In this document: positions 32,801 to 42,212 of the stretch, in pieces
Numbering within the stretch: the first letter of the stretch is position 1
How the letters are laid out: each line of letters begins with the position of its first letter
IMG/VR virus record: IMGVR_UViG_3300033153_007754
Span: 1 to 64,000 of that record
Length of the DNA stretch: 64,000 nucleotides
Reading direction: 5' to 3' (one strand)
Source: a virus
The notes under the pieces: generated by a model
Told to the model about the DNA's origin: nothing
Seen by the model: the letters and a program-made list of their open reading frames with translations, nothing else
Database searches by the model: none
Made by a program: the position numbers and the translations under genes

Positions 32801-33820
32801 TCAAAAATCAAACTCTGTTATTAGATTTATTATGACATTTGTATAATTACGTTTTTTTAATATATATTTTAATTCTTTATTTTTATATCTCTTTTTTAAG
32901 AATGTAAAAAAATCTACATTACAAAAAAAACTTGGTTGATTAATCCATGCTGCAAAATCAATAAAAAAATATTTTAATTCAACATCCCAACAAACTTTAT
33001 CTCTCATAAAATAGGGTAATATTTTTTTATTCTTAAGATATTCTATCCTTAAAAAAAGTTTCTTGATATCCATATTAATAGGGTTATAATAAACAAAAAA
33101 CTTCAACATCCAATTAGTTTTTACATGTTTTTGTATAATCACCAATTTTGAATCAATTATTTTTTTAAAACTCCAATTATCAAACGCAAAAGTTAATTTC
33201 CCATTATAGCGAATATTATTTAAGAGTTTCATGTTTTTATTGTTTATTAGTCTTATATCCAGTCCTTGATTGAAATCACATTTTATTTTTTTATCTATTA
33301 TTTCCTGTAATATTTTTAGGTGTTCTGGGTATGATAATATATTATTATCCATAAATGATATTTTTTTAAAACCATATTTTGTGATGTCATCAATTTCCTG
33401 ATAAAAATGTAATTTACCTTCTGTTTTTGGAACAAAACAAAAAGAACATTTTCTGATACAACCTTTTGTTATAAATCCATATCCTGTTTTATTTTGTGGA
33501 TATAAACTATAATCTAAATCACAAGAATCAATTTCTTCAGGAAGTTGGTTTAATTGGTTAATACTACCTACACCACCAATAATAATATTATCAGAATTTA
33601 TTATTTTAAATTTATTTTGATTGATTGTGAAAATATTAGAAACATAAACGGCATTATAATTTTTAGCATCTATTTTTATAACACGTTTATTTGATGGGTA
33701 GCCGTTTAATTTCAATTGTAAGAAATCTACGTCATCACCATTTTTCTTGTAATATGTCGATAGTTTCATTATTGCGATATTTGGGGTTTTACTATCCACA
33801 TCAATTAATAATATTTTCAT
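32801..33820 (-). CDS. Radical SAM protein with B12-binding-like N-terminus
   Basis: The ATG at 33820 gives 339 residues. The N-terminal 100 residues (MKILLIDVDSK..., NIIIGGVGS) form the Rossmann-like pattern typical of B12-binding domains in such enzymes, though the cobalamin DxHxxG signature is not visible. CIRKCSFC (C121, C125, C128) is the radical SAM cluster motif and ISFMDNNIL the following conserved strand. The substrate is unknown. It overlaps the upstream BspA-like gene by 20 bases, so translation is coupled. Confidence 0.72.
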   Translation of the reverse strand: MKILLIDVDSKTPNIAIMKLSTYYKKNGDDVDFLQLKLNGYPSNKRVIKIDAKNYNAVYVSNIFTINQNKFKIINSDNIIIGGVGSINQLNQLPEEIDSCDLDYSLYPQNKTGYGFITKGCIRKCSFCFVPKTEGKLHFYQEIDDITKYGFKKISFMDNNILSYPEHLKILQEIIDKKIKCDFNQGLDIRLINNKNMKLLNNIRYNGKLTFAFDNWSFKKIIDSKLVIIQKHVKTNWMLKFFVYYNPINMDIKKLFLRIEYLKNKKILPYFMRDKVCWDVELKYFFIDFAAWINQPSFFCNVDFFTFLKKRYKNKELKYILKKRNYTNVIINLITEFDF

Positions 33821-34568
33821 TTTTAACCATATCAAATAATTCATTCATCATTTTTATATTTCCATCTATTTCAACTTTTGTTTTATAATATTTTTTAATG
33901 AATTTAATACTTTCTTCTTGTGTACCGGCAAAACCACCGATGTGTATTATTTTGGGGTTGATGTGATTTAAATATATTTTTATTTTATATTTACTAAATT
34001 TATTAATTTCATATTTATGTTCACATAAATCAAAGATTCCATATATTTCTTCAACTCTGTTTATATTCCACTTAGTTAAATCCTGCTTGAATGAATTAGC
34101 ATTATAAAACATATATTTCATATCAGTAACACTTGATATATCCCAGTTGCTTATATCAGCATTAAAAGAAGTAGCATCACTAAACATACTACTCATATTA
34201 GTAACATTTGAAACGTTCCAGTTACTTATATCTTGATTAAAGGATTTTGCATTATAAAACATCCAACTCATATTATGAAGATTTGAGACATCCCAATCAT
34301 TCATTTTTATTTTTGGATATTTCTTTAATATTTCTTCCCATGTAAAACCTATTTCTGGTGCATGTGACAATATGATTTCATTATTAACTTTTTTATCAAT
34401 ATATAGGTTGCTGGCATATGCTTTATATTTAGGTTTCTTTGGAAGTACAAAATTATTATTATCTTTATACTTATCAAATAATTCATAGATGGTTAAACCA
34501 TTCTTATCTATGTTAAAAAGAGTTACTTCTTTTTTAAGTTTTTTTACATTGAATTTTCTACTTGTCAT
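33801..34568 (-). CDS. BspA-like (DUF285) repeat protein
   Basis: The 255 residues have a non-repeat N-terminal part, then about three to four DUF285 units (DVSNLHNMSWMFYNA, NVSNVTNMSSMFSDA, DISSVTDMKYMFYNA) and a C-terminal extension of about 80 residues with IHIGGFAGTQEES. It has no signal peptide. It is paralogous to the 14872 gene and co-translated with the radical SAM gene, a combination I have not met before. A TATAAT-type -10 lies upstream. Confidence 0.8.
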   Translation of the reverse strand: MTSRKFNVKKLKKEVTLFNIDKNGLTIYELFDKYKDNNNFVLPKKPKYKAYASNLYIDKKVNNEIILSHAPEIGFTWEEILKKYPKIKMNDWDVSNLHNMSWMFYNAKSFNQDISNWNVSNVTNMSSMFSDATSFNADISNWDISSVTDMKYMFYNANSFKQDLTKWNINRVEEIYGIFDLCEHKYEINKFSKYKIKIYLNHINPKIIHIGGFAGTQEESIKFIKKYYKTKVEIDGNIKMMNELFDMVKNENIIN

Positions 34569-34618
34569 TTTAATAACCTCAAAAATATATTATACATTTT
34601 TTTCTTTATTAATTAAAA

Positions 34619-34626
34619 TATAAATA
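34619..34626 (+). promoter_or_regulatory. Late promoter box
   Basis: TATAAATA, the exact T4 late consensus, about 39 bases before the transglycosylase start. Confidence 0.6.
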
Positions 34627-34664
34627 TAACATATATATTTTAAATTTTTAAATAGGAAGTAAAT

Positions 34665-35135
34665 ATGCAAACAAAAATAATAACATTAATTCTATTACTG
34701 ATGTCAGTGACGTCGTTTCTAAGAGCCGAAAATAAAAAAGCCGACAAAGTCGTCGATGCTATAATAAAAGTAGAGTCAGGTGGGCTTTCTAGTGCTATAG
34801 GTGACAGTTTTAGTAAAGATAATTATTCTGTTGGGCTTGGTCAGATAAGACTTAAAACAGGTGAGTGGGTTATTTTTAATAAAAGAATAGTACAATCTAA
34901 ATATCAAAGATTTTTTTTACAGGCTTATTATAACTTTTTTGGGATAGAAAAATTATTGCTTAATCCAAATATTAACAAGTTTTTAGTAAAAAAATATATA
35001 TTATGGTTAAGAAAACAACATAAAGGTAATTGGAAGAATGCAATAATTAGTTATAACACTGGATTAAATGCAAAAAAACAAGTTAGATTGAAATGGGGAA
35101 TTATTTATTATAATAAAGTGAGTAAATATTTGTAA
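34665..35135 (+). CDS. Secreted lytic transglycosylase (SLT-like)
   Basis: The 156 residues begin with a signal peptide (IITLILLLMSVTSFLRA, cleavage around residue 21). KVESGG, with the catalytic-type glutamate, SVGLGQI and AIISYNTG are the standard motifs of SLT/goose-type lytic transglycosylases, which cut peptidoglycan glycan strands. A late promoter and an exported product suggest a role in lysis or late wall remodelling rather than in the virion, although a signal-peptide-dependent endolysin is also possible. Confidence 0.78.
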   Translation: MQTKIITLILLLMSVTSFLRAENKKADKVVDAIIKVESGGLSSAIGDSFSKDNYSVGLGQIRLKTGEWVIFNKRIVQSKYQRFFLQAYYNFFGIEKLLLNPNINKFLVKKYILWLRKQHKGNWKNAIISYNTGLNAKKQVRLKWGIIYYNKVSKYL

Positions 35136-35165
35136 ATACTTTTATATTTTTTTTTGGAGGTAAAG

Positions 35166-35741
35166 ATGTTTAATGGCATTACAGAACACTTAAATAATAT
35201 TATTAAAATATTAAATGAGGGTGTAGGTAAAACATAACAAGTTTGTGTTTTACATGTAAGAGAAGGTGGAAAAGAGATTTATAGAAATGTATTTGATTCA
35301 CATAAAGAAATTAAATACTTTTTAGATTATAATGGTGCAAATAAAAAAGGGAATAATCGTTTCCCTAAAAGTAATATTTTTAACCCAGTTGAAGGATTTA
35401 CCACTAAAGAGTTAAATCAATTAAAAAAAGGTAAAGAAATCAAACACCTCACATATTCTTTGTGGCTTGAACAAGTTGGTGTTAAAATTGATGAAAAATT
35501 AAGACCAAACGAAGATATATTTGTTTTTACTTCTAGTGCATATGAAGGTTATTTTGGTGGATGGATAAAGTTAATGGAATTCTTAAATATATCACCAACT
35601 GAAGAAGACAAACAAAGCAAAATGGTTGATGGTGTGTTAAAAGCTGAACGTAATCGTAATAATTATTATTATGGGGATAAAACAGTAATAATGAGGATTA
35701 AACTTAATACAACTATACCTCGTGAAGTATACCCTGTATAA
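35166..35741 (+). pseudogene. Hypothetical gene interrupted by one in-frame TAA
   Basis: TTGGAGG and ATG at 35166 open a frame that meets TAA at 35235-35237 after 23 codons. The same frame then stays open for 168 more codons to the stop ending at 35741 (...TIPREVYPV). The codon after the stop is CAA and the local sequence GVGKT*QVCV reads naturally with glutamine. A TTG at 35460 could start a 93-residue fragment. No family recognised for the reconstructed 191-residue product. Confidence 0.72.
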
Positions 35742-35768
35742 ATTACTTAATTCGATATTGTATATTTG

Positions 35769-35812
35769 GCACTGTTATTGTAGTACCAGTTCACCCCCTA
35801 TCAGTGCTTTTT
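35769..35812 (+). terminator. Possible intrinsic terminator
   Basis: GCACTG (35769-35774) and CAGTGC (35802-35807) pair around a long loop and are followed by TTTTT. It sits between the plus-strand broken gene and the end of the convergent fibre gene. The long loop makes it uncertain. Confidence 0.4.
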
Positions 35813-35815
35813 GGA

Positions 35816-38260
35816 TTATATTTCCATTTTAGCGGTTAATACAATATTATTTGCATCACCTGTTAAACTAGTATTCACCAGCATTAATTCGATATAATCA
35901 CCTGCATTAACAGTTTCATAAATCACTCCAATACTAAGGCTTTGGTCTTCACCACCATAATTACCAGGTGGTAGCTCGGTACCTGATATAATAGTAGTTC
36001 CATTTTTTCTTAAATATCCAGTGACATTATAGGTACTGCCACCAGTACTATTAATACCTAACCAATACGATAATGCAACTAACCCACCAGCTTTGAAATC
36101 TAACCTAGATATAGTTGTATCATTATGTTCAATTACGTTTGGGTCCCATTCTTTATCGGTTGTATTAAATGGTACGGGTGTAGCACTAGTGAACGAAGCA
36201 GAAGACCAAGCACCATTATATCTTAATTGTGCAATTACGGCTCTTGTTGCTGTTGTTGCTAAACCATCACCAACATTTGGGTATGCAGCACCAAAATTGA
36301 ATAATTCATTTTTATTCAACCTTATTGAACTTAAACCATTTTGAATAAATGATTGACCATCAGATGTTGTCATATTAACTTTACTATCATTACTTGATAA
36401 GTTAAAAATAAAAAATTCTCTAAAAATACCATCATTAGTAATTGTATCAGTGTTTGGTATTGTTATTGTTATATCTATTGTATTATTACACATTATAACA
36501 TTATCATTTTCAAAATCAAGAATGTGATTTGCGGTAATACCAATGGTGTTATATCGACTGGATAACATGTGTTTAATCGCACCACCAGAATTTTTAACCC
36601 AAGGTACCAAATTATCATCTATACCCATTTTAGATTCACCCGCTGGTGCAGTAACATCACCTGGTATTGAATCTTTTATTGCAATTGGTTTATCAAATGT
36701 TTTTTCACCTTCAATTGTTTGCGTTTGGTCATTAATATGACCCCAAGTTATACCAGGACCAGCTAATTGTAAATTGGACAAATTCAAATGTGAACTAGGA
36801 TTCGCTCCTTGCGCTATCTCTGAGGTTCGCCAATCAGTATAATCTTCACCTGCTGAATTTGTCCTTGTTTTTGCTTTAACGGTATTTGTATAACTATCGC
36901 TTGTTTGGTATATCACAGTACCAACTGGTACAACTTCGGCCGTAATTAATACATTTAACAAATTCGATATTTCAGTACCAGCCCCATCCCTTGCACTACT
37001 TAACGTATTGTACTGAGTTTGACCCATTGCAGCAACTATTTTAAAATTGTCTTCTGCTGAATTAACGGCAAAAATATGGTACAATACGAAATAATTATTA
37101 ATAACTTCTGTTAGTTGCCAATTACCACCAACATTTTCATTGAATGCTAATCTTCCAGTACCGGCGTTTAAAACTGGAAACCCACCGTTAAATTGATATC
37201 TTTTTAGTTCAGCGCCTTCAAGGTAATAAATTGGTATACCCGTTGTTGAACCGATTGAATTTACAGTTGTTACCAAATCTTCATCTATAATTGCACCAGC
37301 ACTAATACTAAATTGTGCATGTGAATCTACATCGCCGGATGCATCAATGACGAAATTATCTAATCCTAATCCATATAGAAATTGCGCCCCCCTGGTAGTA
37401 TGTAAATACGAATGAATTACTGGTGACATGCTGATACCATGCCGTTCGTCAGGGAAATATATTTTCTTTTTATTAGTGGCATCCCAATATATATTAGTAA
37501 CCAAACATTTACTTAGAATTATAATTCTGATTTGTTCACCAGTTGTAATAAATTCAGATGTAAGTACACCTTCGTGAAAGTAAATTGAATATAAACCTTC
37601 AACATCAGGCAGAATAATATCTTGTTGAGTTGTTTTTATATATTTAATCCCATTTTGATAAAAATGAAATATAGCACCTGTTGGTGCTATTGCAAACGTC
37701 CTTGTTGCATTCACAAACGCTATTGTTGTTGCTACTACTTGGTTTGCTGGAAACCCGTTTGTATCTGTTATTTCTGCTGTTAATTCGGATATTGTTTTAT
37801 CCATAATTATAACACCATTTGTATCATCAACAACATCTACGAAACCACATACAATGTTAAATTTATCACCAATTGGTCTGACTGATGTTAAATCACCATC
37901 AGTATCCAGATAAGCAGGTCCAACAGCCAATGTTGATGTATCTATGCCAGTTACTGGACCAAATAAAATAGCATCCCCTGTTTCACCATTTAGGATAGTA
38001 CTATTAATCATACCAATAAATCTGGACTTTATATAAGATGTTGCATCCGCGTATTCTATTTCAGCCAGACCACCAACACCACCAATTGGGTGGACTATTT
38101 TCCCTTTTAACAGGGTGTCACCTGTGTTATTTATTACCGCAACAACATTTTTTTTCCAAAAATTATCATCAGCATATTTTTTAACTATCACCTCATTATC
38201 AGAAGTTGGTGCAATATAATCATGCCCTATAAAAATGGGTTTATGGAATGTTTTTTTCAT
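35816..38260 (-). CDS. Tail-fibre/receptor-binding protein
   Basis: The 814 residues begin FHKPIFIGHDYIAPTSDNEVIVKKYAD, a phage fibre attachment-type start, followed by repetitive beta-rich sequence. A segment IEGEKTFDKPIAIK near residue 520 and SHLNLSNLQ just before it are typical of fibre shafts. The last 120 residues (SRLDFKAGGLVALSYWLGINSTGG..., GDYIELMLVNTS) resemble C1q/TNF-like jelly-roll tips. It is the last gene of a fibre operon read from 40970. Confidence 0.75.
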   Translation of the reverse strand: MKKTFHKPIFIGHDYIAPTSDNEVIVKKYADDNFWKKNVVAVINNTGDTLLKGKIVHPIGGVGGLAEIEYADATSYIKSRFIGMINSTILNGETGDAILFGPVTGIDTSTLAVGPAYLDTDGDLTSVRPIGDKFNIVCGFVDVVDDTNGVIIMDKTISELTAEITDTNGFPANQVVATTIAFVNATRTFAIAPTGAIFHFYQNGIKYIKTTQQDIILPDVEGLYSIYFHEGVLTSEFITTGEQIRIIILSKCLVTNIYWDATNKKKIYFPDERHGISMSPVIHSYLHTTRGAQFLYGLGLDNFVIDASGDVDSHAQFSISAGAIIDEDLVTTVNSIGSTTGIPIYYLEGAELKRYQFNGGFPVLNAGTGRLAFNENVGGNWQLTEVINNYFVLYHIFAVNSAEDNFKIVAAMGQTQYNTLSSARDGAGTEISNLLNVLITAEVVPVGTVIYQTSDSYTNTVKAKTRTNSAGEDYTDWRTSEIAQGANPSSHLNLSNLQLAGPGITWGHINDQTQTIEGEKTFDKPIAIKDSIPGDVTAPAGESKMGIDDNLVPWVKNSGGAIKHMLSSRYNTIGITANHILDFENDNVIMCNNTIDITITIPNTDTITNDGIFREFFIFNLSSNDSKVNMTTSDGQSFIQNGLSSIRLNKNELFNFGAAYPNVGDGLATTATRAVIAQLRYNGAWSSASFTSATPVPFNTTDKEWDPNVIEHNDTTISRLDFKAGGLVALSYWLGINSTGGSTYNVTGYLRKNGTTIISGTELPPGNYGGEDQSLSIGVIYETVNAGDYIELMLVNTSLTGDANNIVLTAKMEI

Positions 38261-38270
38261 TTTTTATCTC

Positions 38271-40676
38271 CTATTTGAAGGTTCTGTTAATTATATATTT
38301 AATATCAATATCTAATCCAGTATCATTATTAATGTTTAATATCAAGTTGTTCCCACTAACAGATGTTGTAAATATTATACCACCAGAACCGGATAATTGA
38401 GGTGTTAAATTTGAATCAGTTTCAACGGTTGTTAAATCAGTGTTATTTTGAAGTGATATCGTTGTATCATCAATGTTTATAATAATAAAATCACACACAC
38501 ATGCTTCAGTATTTCCAGTGTTTTCAGCGTTTAACCTAATAAATATACTTCTATTGTCCAAATTACCAATGACAACATCTGAATTATTACCATTTGTAAT
38601 AGATAAAATTTCTTCAGGTGAATTTTCTGGGTAAACATTTGGAACGATAAATGATATATGTCTTGGTAAGCTAGTGTATTTTGAATTTATACCACTTATT
38701 TTCGGCATTGGTATATTATGACTAACATTCCCATCCCCAGCATCATAATCAAAATCCCATGTTGCACTACCATCTGGTGTTACCCATTCTTTTGTTGGTA
38801 ATGTGCCATTTAGGTTAATTAAATCTGCTTTTATATGCATATTTGATGTTCCATATTTATGCCAAATAAAATAAGGTGTATTAACTAATATCATATCAGT
38901 TGCACCTTTAAATTCAATAGAGCATTGACCTCTTGTTTCGATAACACACCCACAATTTTCAACATGAAAATGTCTATTTACTTCAAACAGATTTTCAAGA
39001 TTATCAAAGTAACCGGCAGCTAGAACACTTTGGAAATATTGGAATGAATTTTGGTACCCAAACGTCATTTCATTCCTAACATCAAAAAATGAACCATCAA
39101 ACCATATCGGAATATTTTCTCCTAAATTCCTTGGCATTAACATGTGAAATGCATTACCATCTATAAATATATTCCTAACAAATTCATTTGCGTTGTATAT
39201 CCTACCTCTTAGTTCAAGATAATTGTTAGTTAAATCTATCCTACCATTTATTGTTATTGATTGGGTATCATCTGCATTAAGAATATAATTATTTGAAATT
39301 GAAATTTTACCTAAATCATCATTTGATTGAAGTAATAACGTGTCATTACCACTATCCAAATTCATGTAGTTAAAATATATTGATGTTTTAAATAAATCGC
39401 TTGAATTTGGTGCTTGAAACTCTAATTTATTGCCATCTGGTAATGTTAAAATAGTAGTTAATTCAACTATTTGGTTTGGTGTATATGCACCACCAACCGC
39501 ACCGTAACCAGATTTTAGTACGGTTGCGTTATTCCCAAAAATAGGTTTTAAAGTAGGAAATGAAGATGCATCATCAGATGTGGATAAAAAACGACCTTTA
39601 TGTTCATCATCAGTCCAAGTTTTTGTTGCATCTGTTTTATACCAGTTTGTAGTGTTTGTTAAACTAGTCGTTTCGATTTGGTTTAAACTACCAGCAATCC
39701 AAAAATATTGGGTGAAAGTGGTGTCAATTGTGAATCTACTAAAATCAAAATCATCCTTGCCAATGGTATGGTTGCCAGCTACATATATAAAATTAATATC
39801 AGTTTTAATTATAGGTTTTAAACTATTTTTAGCTGGATTTATTGTAAGATATGGGTTACCAATACTACCATCCCCAGTACTATCATTTCCAGTTGGTGAA
39901 ATATAAAATGTTTTACTTGATGTTTCAGTCATATTTTCAAACTCGGTTGAATCATTAGTACTGAAATCAAAAAATATAACCCCATTAGCGCTTAAACTAG
40001 CAACACGACCAATAGAAAGATTTCCTGAAGATAAAGTTAAATCACCATTATCGTCAACATACACTTTATCACCAATATTGGCACTAGCTGTATTAAAACC
40101 ATTTACCTGTAAAAGCCCATATGTTACAATTTTAGATGTTGTATCCGTTAAAACATCTGTTGCTAATATACCAATCGGTTTATCATTTGCAATGTTTTCC
40201 AAATAAACAATATTAGGTATTTCGGTATTATATATAGTATCGGTTTTAACAATTTTGTATTGGTTTAATGTACCCACTGTTGAATTTCTAACCACACTTT
40301 TCATTTGTGTTGTTTCAAGAATGTTTGAAAATTCAATCGCATTTTCAGCACTATTAACCTTTAGTAGCTTTCCGGACATATTTGACATATTTGCTGGTGT
40401 ATCTATTAAATCAACAAAAGTAGTACTACCGCCTGGTAAATCTAAACCACCTGAAAAATAAGCATATATTTCTTCTATTAAATCTAAATAATAAATTAAT
40501 TCTACATCATAATCAGAACCATCATAAAAATTAGGATATTCATCAAGTTTATTGCTTATTTTACCAATATGATAACTAACTTTTTCTAAAGTTCTTAATT
40601 TAACATGTATATTTGCTTCTGCGTCTAAAGTTGCTTTAAATATGTTAAACCGTGTTGTTACGCTTGCTTTACTCAT
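38271..40676 (-). CDS. Tail-fibre/tailspike-like protein with beta-helix region
   Basis: The 801 residues start with an alpha-helical N-terminal domain (MSKASVTTRFNIFKATLDAE..., residues 1-75) shared with the small 40689 protein. Then comes FVDLIDTPANMSNMSGKLLKVN, a motif common at the base of phage fibres. TFYISPTGNDSTGDGSIGNPYLTI introduces a right-handed beta-helix of the kind seen in tailspikes. No catalytic residues can be assigned. It belongs to a late operon with the 35816 gene, 10 bases apart. Confidence 0.78.
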   Translation of the reverse strand: MSKASVTTRFNIFKATLDAEANIHVKLRTLEKVSYHIGKISNKLDEYPNFYDGSDYDVELIYYLDLIEEIYAYFSGGLDLPGGSTTFVDLIDTPANMSNMSGKLLKVNSAENAIEFSNILETTQMKSVVRNSTVGTLNQYKIVKTDTIYNTEIPNIVYLENIANDKPIGILATDVLTDTTSKIVTYGLLQVNGFNTASANIGDKVYVDDNGDLTLSSGNLSIGRVASLSANGVIFFDFSTNDSTEFENMTETSSKTFYISPTGNDSTGDGSIGNPYLTINPAKNSLKPIIKTDINFIYVAGNHTIGKDDFDFSRFTIDTTFTQYFWIAGSLNQIETTSLTNTTNWYKTDATKTWTDDEHKGRFLSTSDDASSFPTLKPIFGNNATVLKSGYGAVGGAYTPNQIVELTTILTLPDGNKLEFQAPNSSDLFKTSIYFNYMNLDSGNDTLLLQSNDDLGKISISNNYILNADDTQSITINGRIDLTNNYLELRGRIYNANEFVRNIFIDGNAFHMLMPRNLGENIPIWFDGSFFDVRNEMTFGYQNSFQYFQSVLAAGYFDNLENLFEVNRHFHVENCGCVIETRGQCSIEFKGATDMILVNTPYFIWHKYGTSNMHIKADLINLNGTLPTKEWVTPDGSATWDFDYDAGDGNVSHNIPMPKISGINSKYTSLPRHISFIVPNVYPENSPEEILSITNGNNSDVVIGNLDNRSIFIRLNAENTGNTEACVCDFIIINIDDTTISLQNNTDLTTVETDSNLTPQLSGSGGIIFTTSVSGNNLILNINNDTGLDIDIKYIINRTFK

Positions 40677-40688
40677 GTTTTTTAACTC

Positions 40689-40946
40689 CTATTTCCAGTA
40701 TTCCAAATGGTTTATTGTAAGACCTGTAAAAGTTGTTAAAATGCTTTCACAATAATCTAAATATGTAGAATATTTTACATCTAAATCACTACCAGTTTTA
40801 TAATTTTCTTCTTCAGCTTTTATGATATTAATATATTCACTTGTTTTTTCTACAACACGCACATATTTAATTTTACTTGTCGCCTTTAATGTACCCAAGT
40901 CCGTCAAAAAAGTGTTTAATCTTGTATTTATACTTGTTTTACTCAT
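40689..40946 (-). CDS. Small paralogue of the fibre N-terminal domain
   Basis: The ATG at 40946 follows GGGGTG and gives 85 residues. The sequence MSKTSINTRLNTFLTDLG...VVEKTSEYI...GSDLDVKYSTYLDYCESI..FTGL aligns along nearly its whole length with the first 75 residues of the 38271 protein. It could be a free adaptor or a competing form of the fibre attachment domain. It is the first gene after a palindromic late promoter. Confidence 0.75.
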   Translation of the reverse strand: MSKTSINTRLNTFLTDLGTLKATSKIKYVRVVEKTSEYINIIKAEEENYKTGSDLDVKYSTYLDYCESILTTFTGLTINHLEYWK

Positions 40947-40961
40947 ATTCACCCCAGAGTT

Positions 40962-40977
40962 TATAAATATATTTATA
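40962..40977. promoter_or_regulatory. Divergent palindromic late promoter
   Basis: TATAAATATATTTATA is a perfect 16-bp palindrome made of two abutting TATAAATA boxes: plus strand 40962-40969 towards gp21, minus strand 40977-40970 towards the fibre operon. Confidence 0.65.
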
Positions 40978-40999
40978 TTATTTTTTAAAAGAGGTGAGA

Positions 41000-41692
41000 A
41001 TGAATCATAGTTTAATAATGGATGTAACAGACGACATAAAAATGAAACCATTGTATGAAAACACTAAAAATAAAATAACGGAACAAACAGAAAAAAGGTT
41101 ATACATTGAAGGTGTTATGTTGAAGCAAAATCTAATCAACGGAAACCATCGAATATATCCTGACACTGTTTTAGAACCAGCCGTTCAAACTTATCAAAAA
41201 CTAATAAAAGATGATAGGGCTACAGGTGAAATTATGCACCCAGATTATTTATCCTTGGACTTAAAAAATGCTGCTATCAAAATAGTTGAATTACGAAAAG
41301 AATCTCCAGGTTCAAATTTTTATTTTGGAAAAGCTTTGGTTTTAGAATCAAAACAAGGTTTATTATTAAAATCTTTACTGAAAGATGTTAACATGGGTGT
41401 TTCAAGTCGAGGTGAAGGCTCTGTAACTGAATCCAGTAACGCTTATATGGTTGATGAATATGTTTTAAGAGCTATAGACGTAGTATCCGACCCAAGTGTT
41501 GTTGAAGCAATGATGACAAGCATAAATGAGAGCTTATATAGTAAGTGTGGAATACTATCTTTACATGAAGAAAAGAAATTGCAGTTACAACAAAATGAAA
41601 TTATTAAAAGTACATTTGATGTTCAGCTTAGAGAGAGTGAATTTATAGAACTAATCAATAAAGTAATCGAATTCACAAAAAAACATTCTTAA
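41000..41692 (+). CDS. 21: Prohead core protease, T4 gp21-like
   Basis: Start at ATG 41000 after AGAGG gives 230 residues. RLYIEGVMLKQNLINGNHRIYP, TGEIMHPDY (catalytic-type histidine, about H80) and MGVSSRGEGSVT (catalytic serine) match the T4 gp21 assembly protease in order and spacing. This enzyme digests the scaffold core during capsid maturation. The other head genes are not in the window. A late promoter lies immediately upstream. Confidence 0.85.
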   Translation: MNHSLIMDVTDDIKMKPLYENTKNKITEQTEKRLYIEGVMLKQNLINGNHRIYPDTVLEPAVQTYQKLIKDDRATGEIMHPDYLSLDLKNAAIKIVELRKESPGSNFYFGKALVLESKQGLLLKSLLKDVNMGVSSRGEGSVTESSNAYMVDEYVLRAIDVVSDPSVVEAMMTSINESLYSKCGILSLHEEKKLQLQQNEIIKSTFDVQLRESEFIELINKVIEFTKKHS

Positions 41693-41745
41693 TATTCCTT
41701 AAATATCAATTTCATGTTACACTTTATTTTTTAATAGAGGTTAAC

Positions 41746-41943
41746 ATGAGAGAAAGTAAAAGTAGAACAAAAAAGAAGTCACAAAAAAACTTAAAATTGT
41801 ATGCTGGGTTTAAAAAAGCAAGAGACAAAAAAATACTTGATAAAAAGATTAAAAAATATGTATTAGCATTAGCAAGAAATAAAAAGATACAAAATAGCAT
41901 TAAGGTTAAAAATGAAGAATCAAAACAAGAAAATACGAAATAA
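41746..41943 (+). CDS. Small basic protein
   Basis: The 65 residues are about 40 percent lysine and arginine, with no hydrophobic core (RTKKKSQKNLKLYAGFKKARDKK). A weak box like those at 2797 (TTAAATAT, then TACACT) lies upstream near 41698-41721. It may bind nucleic acid or be a packaged internal protein. It overlaps the next gene by 32 bases. Confidence 0.6.
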   Translation: MRESKSRTKKKSQKNLKLYAGFKKARDKKILDKKIKKYVLALARNKKIQNSIKVKNEESKQENTK

Positions 41944-42208
41944 AAATAATGGTATTATGGATGCTATTAAAGCATCACTTGAAGGTGTACAAGGTATTGA
42001 TAGTGTTAATGGTATAATTGATGCTGAAAAAGAAGATGACGATAATTTTATGTCTATCATTGATTTTCTTGAAATTAAAAGGGGATATACACATGCTGAA
42101 GAAATGATTGAGGTTCGTTGTATAAAAATGAATGGTAAAATTTTAACAGAAGAAGATATGGAATTTTTGATTGACATTAGAGATAAAAATGAAGTGGAGG
42201 TTTATTAA
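41912..42208 (+). CDS. Hypothetical acidic protein
   Basis: The 98 residues are basic at the start and acidic afterwards (DAEKEDDDNFMSIIDFLEI). No family recognised. It overlaps the preceding gene by 32 bases and its stop lies 4 bases before the methyltransferase start, indicating one transcript. Confidence 0.65.
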   Translation: MKNQNKKIRNKNNGIMDAIKASLEGVQGIDSVNGIIDAEKEDDDNFMSIIDFLEIKRGYTHAEEMIEVRCIKMNGKILTEEDMEFLIDIRDKNEVEVY

Positions 42209-42212
42209 TAAT

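Noticed and set aside
2821-34568. Assigning the host from the BspA-like and YwqK repeats (for example Fusobacterium or Brachyspira)
   Set aside because: Both repeat types occur in several phyla; the sequence offers no host-specific marker.
19290-35741. Recoding of TAA as glutamine throughout the phage
   Set aside because: TAA is used as the normal terminal stop in a large share of genes here, often overlapping the next start, so only two local interruptions exist.
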